Below are positions 13,046-24,992 of a DNA stretch of 64,000 nucleotides, one piece after another. Source of the stretch: Hedera helix (taxonomy: Eukaryota > Streptophyta > Magnoliopsida > Apiales > Araliaceae); the NCBI GenBank assembly GCA_947179155.2, contig OX359282.1, positions 26,801,221 to 26,865,220 of the forward strand, read 5' to 3'. Both the position numbers and the translations under genes were made by a program. Below the pieces are notes generated by a model. That model was not told where the DNA came from, searched no databases, and saw only the letters and a list, made by a program, of their open reading frames with translations. The first letter of the stretch is position 1. Each line of letters opens with the position of its first letter.

Positions 13046-13724
13046 CTTTTTATTTGTCTCGTGTGGAAATAATTTGTCTACACGTATTATCACATGACAT
13101 TTTTATTCCATATTCGTTTGTAATATCATTTTCTTTCATATTCGTAAGTGATATTATTTTCCTTTATACTCATAAGGGATACCATCTTTTTCATCTTCCA
13201 TTATTCAAACTTACTATGGTAAGGGATATTAATTTTCTTCACCTTTTGTTAATCAAACCTGCTACGGTAAGGGATATTATTTTCTTTCATACACCTAAAT
13301 CGAAACTTATTATGGAACTATTGCTTCTATAATTCCTGAAAATATTATATGTTCCATAATAGTTGAATTTCATTATTTCAACTGAACCTTCCTATTTTTT
13401 TTAAACATTCCTATTGAACTGTAATCGTTATTCTGAACTGTGGAGCTTGAATATCATTTTTAAATTTCACTTCACATCATGTTGGCAATTTGGACATTAT
13501 TTGAATCTGCACAAAGTAAACTTCCGATACTTATTGTTTATCCTGTTCTTCTGTTCATCATTTGTATCACTGTTATTTGTATTAATCATCAAGAATCAAG
13601 CTGTTGTGAATATATGTGGCCGGGGGCACAGATGTGATATATTTGTTGAACAGATGATAGGTTAAAGGCGATATATTAGGTTAAAGGCGATACATCTGTT
13701 CGGTGTCTTTTATGGCACGTGGTG

Positions 13725-13960
13725 AAAGTTCTCTTTGGCCCGTAGTGCATAGATGAACTGTTGTTTGGTATGATTATGACCAAAGGCTGAATCTGGTATA
13801 ATCATGACCGTTGTTGTTATATTGAAAGTTCTCTTTGGCCCGTAGTGCATAGATGAACTGTTGTTTGGTATGATTATGACCAAAGGCTGAATCTGGTATA
13901 ATCATGACCGCTGGTGCTATATTGAATGTTCTCTTTGGCCCGTAATGCATAGATGAACTG
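13725..13960 (+). repeat. ~95-bp tandem repeat in the 3' part of solo LTR B
   Basis: Three copies of a unit starting TTCTCTTTGGCCCGTA and containing GGTATGATTATGACCAAAGG. Solo LTR A has two (about 3625-3790). Confidence 0.75.
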
Positions 13961-14532
13961 TTGATTTGCATGATTATGACCAGGAACTGTGAATTTGTAT
14001 TATCTTGACTAATGGTATTTCAGATGATAAAAGTTGATGATGTTTTTACGAAAAAGAGAAGCGCGTGGACATTATAGTCTACATTATTCTTCTAATAGAT
14101 TGCTCATTCCGCCGCTATTATTGATCTGAACATTGTTCAAGAATTTAACTGCAGTTTTTGATATACACCTTGTATTATGTTGTATTCTATCAAGAACTCA
14201 CCTGTTGAAGGCTAATGATAATTTATTCGTCATTATCTTAGTCATGATATTTCTTACTGGGCTATTTGAGCTCACCCTTTTGTTCCATTATTTTTCAACA
14301 GGATATGAGAACGTAGCTGGGTCTAGCTAGGGAATGGAGTGGGAGTCCGAGGGATATATATTATAGTCTTCACGTGTTGTAAAATAGTGTGGCAATAATA
14401 GTGAAGACTTAGTTGTGTATTATTATACACGGTATTGTTGTACGTTGTATTTCATTGTAATAATTTTGTTGTAGTCTTTTGACGACTCAAGTTTGGGCTG
14501 TGTGGGCCTAGATTTGGGGGCGTCACAGTTCT

Positions 14533-16618
14533 AGTTTAGTCGACTGTCCTGCCAACGCCATCACAATCTCTGAAGTAGATCTTTTACGTTTTCCTCCTTG
14601 TTTTCTAGATGCACCACCAGTTATGACATCAATAACTCGCCTTGGCTGATTCGTATGCGCCTCCTCCTAATCGTCCCTTTGTGCCCGTCCTCTTTGTGGA
14701 ACTTTACGTGCACTAACAAAGTGTAGTAATCGTTCGTTCTGCACGTTCTTCTCTATCAACTCCTTTAATTCGTAACACCTTTCTGAATTATGTCCCGATG
14801 ACGGATGATAATCACAAAACTGGTTCATGTACCCCTGAAACCCCTTTTTTGTTCGAGGGGGTTCAAAAAGTAGGGTGCCTCTGATCTATTTCAAAATCTG
14901 TACCCAATCAGTGTTCAGAGGAGTGTAGGTCTTCTGCTCAAATCTTGGTTGGATGGGTGGTCTGTTTGCCTGATTATTTCCCCTTGTGCCAAGTCTGTCC
15001 ATCACATTTGACTTCCCCTCTTTAGGCTTGTATTGATCGAATCCCTTCTGGTTCTTTGTTAAGGTCGTCATCGCCTCTTCGATTGCAATAAAGTTTTCTA
15101 CTCGCTCATATGCATCAGCCAGGTCCCTCGGTGGTGTGAACATGATATCCTTCATCAATTTTTTTGATCTGCTAATGTTCAACCCTATAGTGAAGAACCC
15201 CAATACTTGGTTCATATCCAGGTTAACCACTGTTCCTACTGTTTCCCTGAATCTCTGCACATATAGGTTTAAAGTTTCATCGCTCTTTTTCTTTATATGC
15301 ATCAACGAGGCTATCAGCTTCCCCCTCTTCTTGTTACTTCCGAACCGATCATGAAATTTATCGCAGAGTTCTTTCCAAGAATTAATGTTCCCCGATGGCA
15401 AATATACAATCCACTACTTCGCCGCCTTCTTTAAAGTGGTTATGAAAATCTTGTACATCCCAGCATCGGAGTGGTTGTAATACCCCATCACAATTTCGTA
15501 AGAATTAGTGTGGTCGTAGGGATCTCCAGTACCATCGAAAGACTCAAATGGTGGCAACTTCATCTTCGGGTCAGCTTTCTCTAAATTAATTGCAGCTAAG
15601 AATGGAGACTTAGTATCTGCAGGCTTAGCTCCTGCTTTGACTTCAGCTAATTGTCGTTCCAAATCCGCTATCCTCTTCATAATAGGATCGTTGTCATTCC
15701 TTGTCTCGGGATTATCTTCGGAACTTCTCCTCGGACTTCGTCTTCCCCGAGTATTAAAATTATCTCCCGGACTTCTTCTCGGACTTCGTCTTCCCCGAGC
15801 ATCAAGATTATCTCCCAGACTTCTCCTCAGACTTCGTCTTCCCCGAGTATCAAAATTAACTCCTGGACTTCTCCTCGAACTTCGTCTTCCCCGAGCATCA
15901 AGATTATCTCCCGAACTTCACCTCCCGGACTTCTCCTCGGACTTCGTCTTCCCCGAGTATCAAAATTATCTCCCGGACTTCTCATCAGATTTCATCTTTC
16001 CCGAGTATCAAAATTATCTCTCGGACTTCGTCTCCCCCAAGTATCATGTGGGGATAGGGATTGCCTCTATCGGTTTGAATAAGTCGACTCCCTGTCCCGA
16101 AGAGGGGCCACCCCCTTGCCAGCCAGCTCCAAGTTTGGTTTTGGTGGGCCATAACTGCCCCCGACTCCCACTAACTGTGATGTGGGTGGATCATTCACTC
16201 GTCCCCAACCCGCTATACTCTGAGGTGTCTGCTCTCTAGATCCTCGGATTAGATTATGTGGCTCCTCATCCCTTTTCAGTTTTGCTAGTAAAATAGCCCA
16301 CTACTCCTGTTGATCTCGAAGAGATTGTAAGGCCCCTTCTGCCGCCTGGATCTTCTGTCTCTTAATAGACTCCCTTTGATCATGGGGGCCTCTCTCCCCG
16401 GCCGTACGCTCCCGAACAGAAGATTGACAGTTGGTATCCCTATCATGAACCAAACTTGGGGAATTAGAGGGGAACAACTGTCGCCAGACCGAGTTGGAGT
16501 GTGACGCCGCGAACCCTCCTCTATGAATGGACAGACCCAACCTATCCTTAACCGAACCTATCGCCGTAGAAGGTGCTGACGAACCAGTTTTCTCCACCCG
16601 ATCACCATGCTGCTCCAT
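14533..16618 (-). pseudogene. Gypsy gag pseudogene
   Basis: A leftward frame starting at ATG 16618 (MEQHGDRVEKTG). The N-terminal part is charged and glutamine-rich, followed by an arginine/serine-proline repeat tract, then MKRIADLERQLAEVKAG and the capsid-like retrotransposon gag domain (WKELCDKFHDRFG, DETLNLYVQRFRETV, about 15680-14886). A cysteine/histidine cluster (CDYHPSSGHNSERCYEL) lies near 14760-14815. In-frame stops include TAG at about 15411-15413 and another at 16298-16300, with further breaks in the repeat tract. Gag would form the particle shell and bind RNA. It is linked in frame to the protease across solo LTR B. Confidence 0.8.
15718..16045 (-). repeat. 48-bp tandem repeat inside gag
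   Basis: Six full units and one partial unit of 48 bases, each containing CTTCGTCTTCCCCGAG on the plus strand. 48 is a multiple of 3, so on the coding strand each unit adds 16 residues of a GRRSPRRSPGDNFDTR-like basic tract. One unit has a 12-base insertion, also frame-preserving. The seventh unit degenerates into stops. Confidence 0.85.
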
Positions 16619-16713
16619 AATCAGACTGCTCCCACCTTATTCACGTTATGATTTTCAAACAGAACAAAAACAAAAAAAGCCCTCCTTCTAGTGCCAATAT
16701 TAACGCCAAATTT

Positions 16714-17385
16714 TGTACCACTCGTTTAAATCACAAAACAACGAATAAAATTAAACGTCAAACACAAATAAATCAAAAGAAATTAATGGAAGAACACACG
16801 AATTTTACATGGAAACCCAATTGGAAAAAAACCACGGGGAAAGAGACGAATTCACTAGTACGATAATTGTGTTTATAGACTTTCTTGAGAATAATAGAGA
16901 GCCTAAATGCTGAAAAATAATGGTTCTGTAGGTAAAGACTAATAATAATAATAAAAGGTAAGTGTCCTAAATGCCTCCATGCAACATCATATATATAGGT
17001 GTACAGTCATCCGAAAGTGATTAGAATTAGGAGTCACTTTCCGCGTAAAGACACAGCTCATCAGTTAATAGATCTCACTCCAATTAGGCTTCTTTGTATC
17101 AACCAAATAAGGAAACAAAATCCCCTTAAAATAAGGATTCTAATACTTCCATATCCTAAACCGGATAAGAACCCATATATCAAATTAAAGGCCCACCCAA
17201 CAAAATAATATGGACCAGCCCAAACCCGGACCCAAATAATCTGATCTCAATAGTTATTATTAAATTTAAATTGTAAAACAGTCATTCAACAAAGTCAAAA
17301 TCAGATTTAGTAATACATAAACACACAAATTACTATATTTTCTTCGTATTATAACCTGTGACTAACTATGTAACAATCGACAACA
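16714..17385 (-). mobile_element. 5' LTR of the left gypsy element (boundaries inferred)
   Basis: Minus strand: the LTR would end ...GGTACA at 16714, followed by AAATTTGGCG, which matches the post-LTR leader common in plant gypsy elements. Its start would be TGTTGTCG at 17385. A TATA-like run (plus 16990-16998) sits inside. The partner LTR is missing, so neither the ends nor a target duplication can be confirmed. The gag start lies about 95 bases inside. Confidence 0.5.
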
Positions 17386-17418
17386 TGGTCATGTGCTTCG
17401 CACGAGTGCAAATGCTAG
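17386..17418 (+). mobile_element. Helitron-like 3' terminus
   Basis: A short hairpin (GTGC TTC GCAC, 17393-17403) is followed 11 bases later by CTAG (17415-17418) and then T. Hairpin plus CTRR before T is the canonical Helitron 3' end. No matching 5' end is seen because the gypsy LTR abuts it. Confidence 0.35.
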
Positions 17419-18388
17419 TTCTAATAATAATAATAAAATATTAATCAAAAATCATAATGTTATTAGCCATACAAACTCATTATTCCTTGCGAAATACGGA
17501 ATCTTGTTGTAAAACTATTATACTATTATTTTATTACCAAAATATTTGGACTAACTAATTTTAATCTTTTGACTTATGAAGAATTATATGGTTGGTGATT
17601 ATATAATTTTTTTATTATAATTTTTTTAAATCGAGTAAAATGATCTTTATAATAAAATTGATTCTTTGTAAAGTTATAAAATTTTACTAGTATACAGCTT
17701 TATTTTAGAAAGAAAAAAAACCTCTTATTATAGTATAATATTCTCTTGAAAAATGAAGCATTTATTGGGGGGTAGAGATTAAATTAAGGGAAGTATTATT
17801 TTAATATGTATTTTTATATATATTTTTACATAATTTTTGACCTTTCATATATATAAAAGTCGAGTGAATATTATATTCATATAAAAATTATATATATAAA
17901 TATTAAAAATATATGTAAAAATATCATTTGCTAAATCAATGACTTCGAGGCCGCACTTATAGCATATAACATATGGCACCAATCTCCAACTCATATCCAT
18001 TAAGGAGTAGTTTCATAGCTTTGCACAAATTAAATATTACATAAATTAATTACTCTATTTGCATTCGAAGATGAGAGTTTTCTTGTATAAATATACTTTG
18101 GATATTAAAATTTTTATTTGTATAATTAGATACACGTTTCTAATAATAAATTCTACCATTAAATTTATTCTTTAAAATTTTATATTAAGGATTATTTTTT
18201 TTTATGTATAAGTGTAACTTCATAGATGAGAAAAAAATGAAAAGCAAAAGTAGGACCCATCTCTAAATGAGTTAAGTATGTAATTCTATTTTCTTTTAAA
18301 CAAATTAAGGTTTCTTTAGAATATATTTAATTTTTTTTAATAACAAATCTTATAGTCCTAGTAATTTTAAAACTTACTAAAAATATCA
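17419..18388. other. AT-rich intergenic spacer, no gene seen
   Basis: No open frame of note. An imperfect inverted repeat around 17805-17935 (ATTTTTATATATATTTTTACAT against its complement) could be a decayed MITE, but no terminal repeats or target duplication could be fixed. Confidence 0.5.
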
Positions 18389-18393
18389 TGTTC

Positions 18394-18654
18394 TGTTAAA
18401 GTCTTTAGCTGGTAGTTTTTTTTTTAATAATTCCTATTTAATAGGGAATTTGTTTGTTGCTTGACCTGTTCTATAGGAGTATCTCACAAGTTTAGGAGTT
18501 GTTAAAAGTGGATGTCATTTGCTTGTTTTTTTGCTTGTTCTGTTTTCTGTATTCCTATTTAAGTGAGACTTTGAGTTAATAATAAGTAAGAAAGAAGTAC
18601 TATCACGCAAATTACTTTGGTATAGCAATCTTTTTATTTTAGTTTTATCCAACA
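18394..18654 (+). repeat. 5' LTR of copia element (261 bp)
   Basis: Begins TGTTAAAGTC and ends ATCCAACA. It is a near copy of 22709-22973. The short U3 contains TATTCCTATTTAAGTGAGAC, a weak TATA-like region. Confidence 0.93.
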
Positions 18655-18656
18655 TC

Positions 18657-18668
18657 TAGTATCAAAGC
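18657..18668 (+). other. Primer-binding site of the copia element
   Basis: TAGTATCAAAGC starts two bases after the 5' LTR. It differs at two positions from TGGTATCAGAGC, the usual plant site complementary to the 3' end of initiator methionine tRNA. Confidence 0.75.
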
Positions 18669-18728
18669 CTCACTTGGGGCCTGATAAAAAGAAAGCAGCA
18701 GCTTTCCAGCTTGTAGTAATAAGATCGC

Positions 18729-21700
18729 ATGACATCTGACAGCAACAACAACAGTTACGTGCAACTAACAATTCCTCGCTTTGATGGTCATTATGATCAT
18801 TGGAGCATGCTAATGGAAAACTTCTTAAGATCCAAGGAATATTGGGGTCTTGTGGAGAATGGAATTGTTGAGCCAGAAGAAGGAGTAACCTTGACAGAAC
18901 CACAAAGAAAGACGCTAGAAGAACAAAAGTTAAAAGCTTTAAAGACAAAAAACTACCTTTTCCAGGCAATTGATCGTGCTATCCTGGAAACCATCTTGAA
19001 AAAGGACACAGCCAAACAGATTTAGGACTCCTTGAAAAAGAAATATCAAGGATCAACAAGGGTCAAAAGGGCACAGCTTCAAGCTCTTCACAAAGAGTTT
19101 AAGATTTCCACATGAAGGAAGGAGAATCATTCGATGTTTTTTTTTTGGGAGAACATTGGCAATCGCAAACAGGATGCGGATTCATGGTGAAAACTTGCAG
19201 GATGTCACCATTATTGAGAAAATTTTGCACTCCATGACCACCAAATTCGACTACGTGGTTTGTTCGATTGAAGAATTGAATGACATAGATCGCCTTTCAG
19301 TTGATGAGTTGCAAAGCTCATTGCTGGTACACGAGCAGAGGATGACAAGTCATATCCAAGATGAAGGTGAATCATCTGCATGGAGAGGATTCGGAAGGGG
19401 TCATGGTGGAGGTTGTTTCAGAGGATGCAATCGTGATCAAGGGCATTTTGATAAATTAACGGTAGAGTGCTATGGTTATCACAAGCTTGGTCATTATCAA
19501 TATGAATGCACTGAGAAGGATGAAAAAAACAACTTTGCAGAAGTAGAAGAAGAATTACTCCTGATGGCGGTTGTTGAAAAACAGCAGACTCAACCAGACA
19601 TATGGTACTTGGATTCTAGGTGCAGCAATCACATGAGCAGTAACAAATCTTTTTTCTCTTTCTTAGATGAAACGTTTAGAGAAAATGTGAAGCTTGGTAA
19701 CAACTCTAAGATTTCGATTATGGGAAAGGGAAATATTAGAACCCGAATAAATAATGTTATGCAGACTACTACGGGTGTATTCTATGTTCCAGACTTGAAA
19801 AGTAACATGATCAGCTTGGGGCAATTGCAAGAAAAGGGTATGCCATACACATTCAAAATGGCTGCTGCTAAATTCAACATCTAGAGAAAGGATTTATTGC
19901 ACAAGTTGAAATGACATTAAACAGGATGTTCCCTTTGCATACCCAAAGTGGTGACCAGTCATGCTTCGCTTCAAAGGTACAAGACTCAACCTGGTTATGG
20001 CATTTTCGTGATGGACATCTGAATTTTAATGGACTAAAGACCTTGCAACAAAAAGAAATGGTAGCTGAGCTCCCTCCAATCCAATTATTTCCAAGAGTGT
20101 TTGAAGAATGTGCCATTGGAAAGTAGCATTGTGATTCCTTTCCTAAAGGAGACACATGGAGAGCCACACAACCACTTAATTTAGTCCATTTAGATATTTG
20201 TGGGCCAATCAATCCAACATCAAACAATAACAAGAGGTACTTCATTACCTTTATTGATGACTATAGCAAGAAGACTTGGGTATATTTTTTGGCAAAAAAA
20301 TCTGAGGCTTTTGGTGTGTTTAAAAGGCTTCAAGCTCGAGTAGAGAAAGAATCAGGAAGGTCCATTAAGATTTTGCGGACAGATCGTGGTGGTGAATTTA
20401 ATTCACATGAATTTACTAATTTTTGTATAGTGTTAGGTATTCATAGGTAACTTACCACGGCCTACATACCATAGCAAAACGGAGTGGCAGAACGGAAGAA
20501 TCGCACAATCGTGGACATGGTGAGCAGCATGTTAGCAAAGAGGCGCATTCCAAAGAATTTTTTGCCAGAAGCAGTGAACTGGAGTTTTCATGTGTTGAAT
20601 AGAAGTCCGACACTTGCAGTTAAAAATAAAACACCAGAGAAGGCCTAGACTGAACACAAACCAGCAGTGGATTATTTCAGAATCTTTGGATACATAACAT
20701 ATGTGTATGTACCTGATCAAAGGAGAAGAAAACTAGATGATAAAGGTGAAAGATGTGTTTTCCTCGGTATAAGCGAGGAATCCAAGGCGTACATGTTATA
20801 TAATCCTATTGCCAAAAAGATAATTATCAATCATGATGTTATCTTTGATGAAGATGATACATGGGACTTGAGTGGTACTGAAAAACAACAAGTACCAACC
20901 AATTTTGATGAAGTGGAGAAGGAGTCTGAACAACAAGCGTAAGCCCTCAATGAAGTCAGCCAAGTTCCGCAACAAATGAACCTTCTAATGATGTTCTAAT
21001 AGAAAATGATCAACAACCAAGTCAAGAAGATCAACGCCCAAAAAGAAGGCCTTCTTAGATCACGGATTATGTAAGTGGTAGTGAACTGTCTGATGATGAT
21101 ACACAGGCTCACTTGGCTTTGCTTGCAGATTTTGATCCAATATCTTTTGAAGAAGCAAGAAAGGAGGAAAAATGGCAGAAAGCTATGAATGCTGAAATTG
21201 AAGCTATTGTGAAGAATGACACATGGGAACTCACTGACCTTCCAAGAGAGAAAAAAAGTATCGGTGTAAAGTGGGTTTATAAGACAAAGTTGAATGAAAG
21301 AGGAGAAATTGACAAGCACAAAGCAAGGCTGGTTGTGAAAGGTTACAAGCAAAAATATGGCATTGACTATCAAGAAGTCTTTGCTCCAGTTGCAAGACAT
21401 GAGACAATCCGTTTGATGGTTTCATTGGCAGCACATAATTCATGGCCCATCTTTCAGCTTAATGTCAAATCTGCCTTCCTCAATAGGGAATTACTTGAGC
21501 AAGTCTACATTGATTAGCCCATTGGCCATGTGAAAGAAGAAGACAAACAAAAGGTTTATAAATTGAAGAATGCCTTATATGGACTTAAACAGGCACCACG
21601 AGCCTGGTATAGTCGTATAGAGGTATATTTTGAAAAGGCAAGTCTTTACAAATGTCCATATGATCATACTCTATTCATCGAGACTAAATAGGGAAGTAAA

Positions 21701-22676
21701 ATTTTGATAGTCTGCGTATATGTTGATGATTTAATTTTCACTGGAAATGATGATAATATGATTGCTGATTTCAAGAATTCTATGATGGCTGAATTTGACA
21801 TGATTGATCTAGGAAAGATGAGATATTTTCTTGGCACTGAGGTTGTGCAGACACCTACAGGAGTTTTTATTGGGCAAAAAAAATATGCTTAAGAGGTTCT
21901 GGACAGATTCCAGATGATGAATTGTAACCAAGTTGGGACTCCAAGTGAACTAGGTTTGAAGCTCACGAATGATCCATAAGGAAAGAGGATTGACAACACT
22001 TACTTTAAACAAATTGTTGTAAGTTTAATGTATTTAACAACCACTAGGCCTGATATTATGTATGCAGTATGTCTAATTAGCAAGTTTATCGAGAAACCAA
22101 TAGAGCTTCATCCCAAGGCTGCGAAGAGAGTGTTTCGTTATTTGAAGGGAATAATTGAGTTCGGGATCTTTTACATGGAAAATGGAGGATCATATCTTAT
22201 TGGTTTTAGCGATAGTGATTACGCATGTGATTTAGAAGAAAGACAAATCACATCTGGTCATGTGTTTATAATGAGTTCAGGAGCAATATCATGGATGTAA
22301 AAAAAAATAGGCAGTTGTCACTCTGTCCACAATAGAGGCAGAATACATTGCAGCTGCATCAAGAGTTTGTCTAGCCGTGTGGTTGAAGAGGGTTCTTAAA
22401 GAATTAAAGTGTTATCAACTGGGTCCTGTACTGATTTTTTGCGATAACAGTTCTTCTATTAAGCTCTCTAAAAATCCAATTTTACATGGACGAACCAAGT
22501 ATATTGATGTAAGATATCATATTTTGCGTGATCTTAAAAAAAATGGAGTTATGAATCTAGTATACTGTCGAAATGAAGACCAAGTTGCAGATATCTTCAC
22601 CAAGCCATTAAAGTTGAGTTCATTTGTCAAGCTGCGTGGGTTGCTTGGAATCTGCTCAATTAGCTCTATAAACTGA
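18729..22676 (+). pseudogene. Copia gag-pol polyprotein pseudogene
   Basis: Starts at ATG 18729. Gag has the IPRFDGHYDHWSMLMEN motif and a damaged zinc knuckle (CYGYHKLGHYQYEC; second cysteine replaced by histidine). The protease reads WYLDSRCSNHMS, where the catalytic D-S-G has become D-S-R. Pre-integrase (LWHFRDGHLNFNGL), integrase (FIDDYSKKTWVYF, LRTDRGGEFN), RT ([30 protein letters not shown]) and RNase H with IFTKPL at the end follow in copia order. In-frame stops occur at 19023-19025, 20124-20126, 21516-21518, 21688-21690, 21889-21891 and elsewhere. The protease change alone would likely inactivate it. Confidence 0.93.
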
Positions 22677-22699
22677 TTTGCTTGAATATCATTCAGTTT

Positions 22700-22708
22700 A
22701 AGGGAGGG
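22700..22708 (+). other. Polypurine tract of the copia element
   Basis: AAGGGAGGG directly precedes the 3' LTR, the standard place for plus-strand priming. Confidence 0.85.
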
Positions 22709-22973
22709 TGTTAAAGTCTTTAGCTGGTAGTTGTTTTTCTAATAATTCCTATTTAATATGGGATTTGTTTGTTGCTTGACCTGTGTTCTATAGGAGTATC
22801 TCACAAGTTTAGGAGTTGTTAAATGTGGGATGTCATTTGCTTGTTTTTCTGTTTGTTCTGTTTTTTGTATTCCTATTTAAGTGAGACTTTTGAGTTAATA
22901 ATAAGTAAGAAAGAAGTACTTTCACGCAAATAACTTTGGTATAACAATCTTTTTATTTCAGTTTTCTCCACCA
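22709..22973 (+). repeat. 3' LTR of copia element (265 bp)
   Basis: Begins TGTTAAAGTC and ends TCTCCACCA, followed by TGTTC, the right target duplication. Confidence 0.93.
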
Positions 22974-22978
22974 TGTTC

Positions 22979-24658
22979 AAGTACATTTTATATACGCCTA
23001 TAAAAATAAATTAAAAAGTCAAATAACATGAGTTGACTATTCACCTTCCTCGATGGTGAGGTCGAAGACCTCGACAATAATAAATGTTGCTTCATCACTA
23101 ACTACTTAATTTCAAAACTAACGATTGTGAATATTAAAGCTCGCTCGAACATAAGAGTGATTAAAATCAGCCTAGTTAAGTTAATGAAAAACATGTTTTT
23201 AATTAGATATCAAGGATGGTTCCATTGTCTAATGCTTTGTAGATATATATGTTCTCATTCGACTTAACTTTGCCAAATCAAAGATTTAGAATATCGCATC
23301 GAGTTAATGTTTTGTTAACAAATTTTTTAATGTTTATATTGTCATTTGCTTTCCCCCTCTAATATTCTTAAGATTGATCTATCAAACACTCCAATTCAAG
23401 ACATCGTGGTACGAATCTAATTCCCAAGTTTGTCACCTAAAATTAATCTTTCATTAACAAAAAATTCTTAAAATGTTCTAAACCAATTTCGACCCTAATA
23501 AGTCGACTAAAACTTGAACCATTTGTGATTTAAATAGGGTTGACGATTTTCATATGAAGTGTTATATCGCTAATGAATCTAATAAGAGATTATGATAAAC
23601 GCCTACCCCAAATATTGCAATTGGTATGACTAGGCGATAGTAAAATTGCGATAGGTGATAAAACACTAACGACGATAAAGAAAGTGTATCATGTGAAGTA
23701 CTTAGACGTGTTTGGGGTGGTGTCGTGATGGTGAGGACAACACAAAGTAAATGACTAATATATCCTAAAAAGTTTAATGTCATTTTCTTTAATGGCCTTT
23801 AGAGTAATTTAATGCCGTGTAATAGCACATGATCAATTCACTAGAGTAATTTTGCGAACCCAAATTACAAAGTGTCCAAATTGAAACATGTAAAGGCAAA
23901 GTGAAATGTTTTGCAAACTTTAAGGATCACAAAACATCTTTTCCCCTTAAATTTACATAAGTGGGTCCATTGCGTTGGTGGTACTGAGGTGGTAATCATG
24001 GTTTTCAAACTCGGATTGGATCGCCGATCCGATCGCAAAAAACTAGAATCGGTCGGCCATTCGATCCGATTCAAGCCAAAAAACCAATTTTGGTTAAAAC
24101 TCGGTAACCCGACGGTTAGACCTGACGACCTAGTGACCCTGTAATCGGGTCACCGATTCCCTACTTTTTTTTTTCTTTTTTTTTTTTTAAATTTAAGCAT
24201 TTGAATTTGATTAAATGTATAATTGATTAAGTTTTTAGTTATGATCATTATTTAATATCTTCCTTTTCATATAGATTTAATATTTATTTTCATTGTATAA
24301 AGTAAATATTTTATAAATAGATTTATTTATTTTTACCGAATTTATTTGAATGTAACCTAGAAATGTTTATGTTTATTTGTGTTTGATTTTATTGCTCTTG
24401 AGTCTTGAGTTTTGACTTATGATCATAATTTAATATTTTTTTTATATAGATTTAATATTTATTTAAATTGTATAAAATAAATATTGTATAAGTAGGTTTG
24501 ATTTTTTTTTGGTATAAATAAATTAATTAATTTTATATATTTACTAAATACTATATATAATAAATAATAATAATTAATATATTTAATTATTTATTATTTA
24601 TTACATATTAATAATATCATTAATTCGATCACTGGTTTATGAATTAAGACTCATAAAT
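22979..24658. other. Intergenic region, no gene seen
   Basis: No conserved coding frame. Around 24000-24150 is a GC-richer block with repeated GATCCGATC/ACTCGG words, ending in a T-rich run (24162-24188). It looks like part of a dispersed repeat of unknown class. 24400-24650 is AT-rich. Confidence 0.5.
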
Positions 24659-24992
24659 TTGATAACCAATCCAAATCTGAAAACCATGGCGGCAATTAGC
24701 CTTACATGGAGGATAGTCCAAGAGCAAAACCAAACAGAAAAAAGGTCTGAAATTAATCGGCTTAAGTCGCACAAATTCCAAATTTGCAAACACTACTCGT
24801 CTTCAGCGATTCGTTTATCCACCACTTTTTCCGATGAATTAACGATGGCGTTCTGCGGCGGCTACGTTGGACAAGTTTGGAGATTTGAACGGAGGAAATT
24901 TCAGCTGAGCTGCTTGCGGCGGTCGGAGGAAGAGAGAGAAACTCCTTATCCATCGGAAAATTATCATCAATTAACCTGAATTACTGAGAGGT

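Larger units (their letters stand above)
10541..14527 (+). mobile_element. Solo LTR B (3987 bp), nested in the gypsy gag-pro coding region
   Basis: Starts TGTAAGACCCCG and ends GGGGGCGTCACA, flanked by the 5-bp direct repeat GTTCT (10536-10540 and 14528-14532). Removing it with one repeat copy restores an uninterrupted gypsy reading frame, proving a nested insertion. It is near-identical to solo LTR A over both ends, the TATA region (11489-11498) and the 3' part. The middle differs: B has an array of ~40-bp units that A lacks, and fewer of the GGGAATAACC units. Its opposite orientation to the host element and lack of internal sequence mark a solo LTR. Confidence 0.93.
8386..17385 (-). mobile_element. 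Ty3/gypsy retrotransposon, broken, interrupted by solo LTR B
   Basis: A minus-strand element with domains in gypsy order reading leftward: LTR (about 17385-16714), gag, protease, reverse transcriptase and the start of RNase H, where the element is cut at 8386. Solo LTR B (10541-14527) splits the coding region just before the protease, and the coding frame continues across the excised insertion. Several in-frame stops and frameshifts make it non-functional. Its integrase and 3' LTR are not in the window. The protease and RT style, and an RNase H beginning W-T-L, fit the non-chromoviral Tat-type branch, though the lineage call is moderate. Confidence 0.8.
18394..22973 (+). mobile_element. Ty1/copia retrotransposon, structurally complete, coding region decayed
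   Basis: A 4580-bp element with two ~263-bp LTRs, a primer-binding site, gag-pol in copia order (integrase before RT) and a polypurine tract. It is flanked by the 5-bp duplication TGTTC (18389-18393 and 22974-22978). Many in-frame stops show it is no longer autonomous. The LTRs differ by eye at a few percent of positions, so insertion is not very recent. Confidence 0.95.

Noticed and set aside
13033..14330. Several 65-99 codon open frames in solo LTR B
   Set aside because: Hydrophobic, low-complexity translations of AT-rich LTR DNA, not matched by the same open frames in solo LTR A.
370..14527. Segments 370-4315 and 10541-14527 as the two LTRs of one element
   Set aside because: Each has its own distinct 5-bp target duplication, and the DNA between them belongs to other elements.
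15637..16239. Plus-strand frames with leucine/arginine or serine repeats
   Set aside because: Produced by the 48-bp gag repeat read on the wrong strand; both plus frames stay open only because the period is a multiple of 3.
24000..24150. GC-richer GATCCGATC block as a gene fragment
   Set aside because: Short repeated words, no domain and no splice context; kept only as an unclassified repeat.
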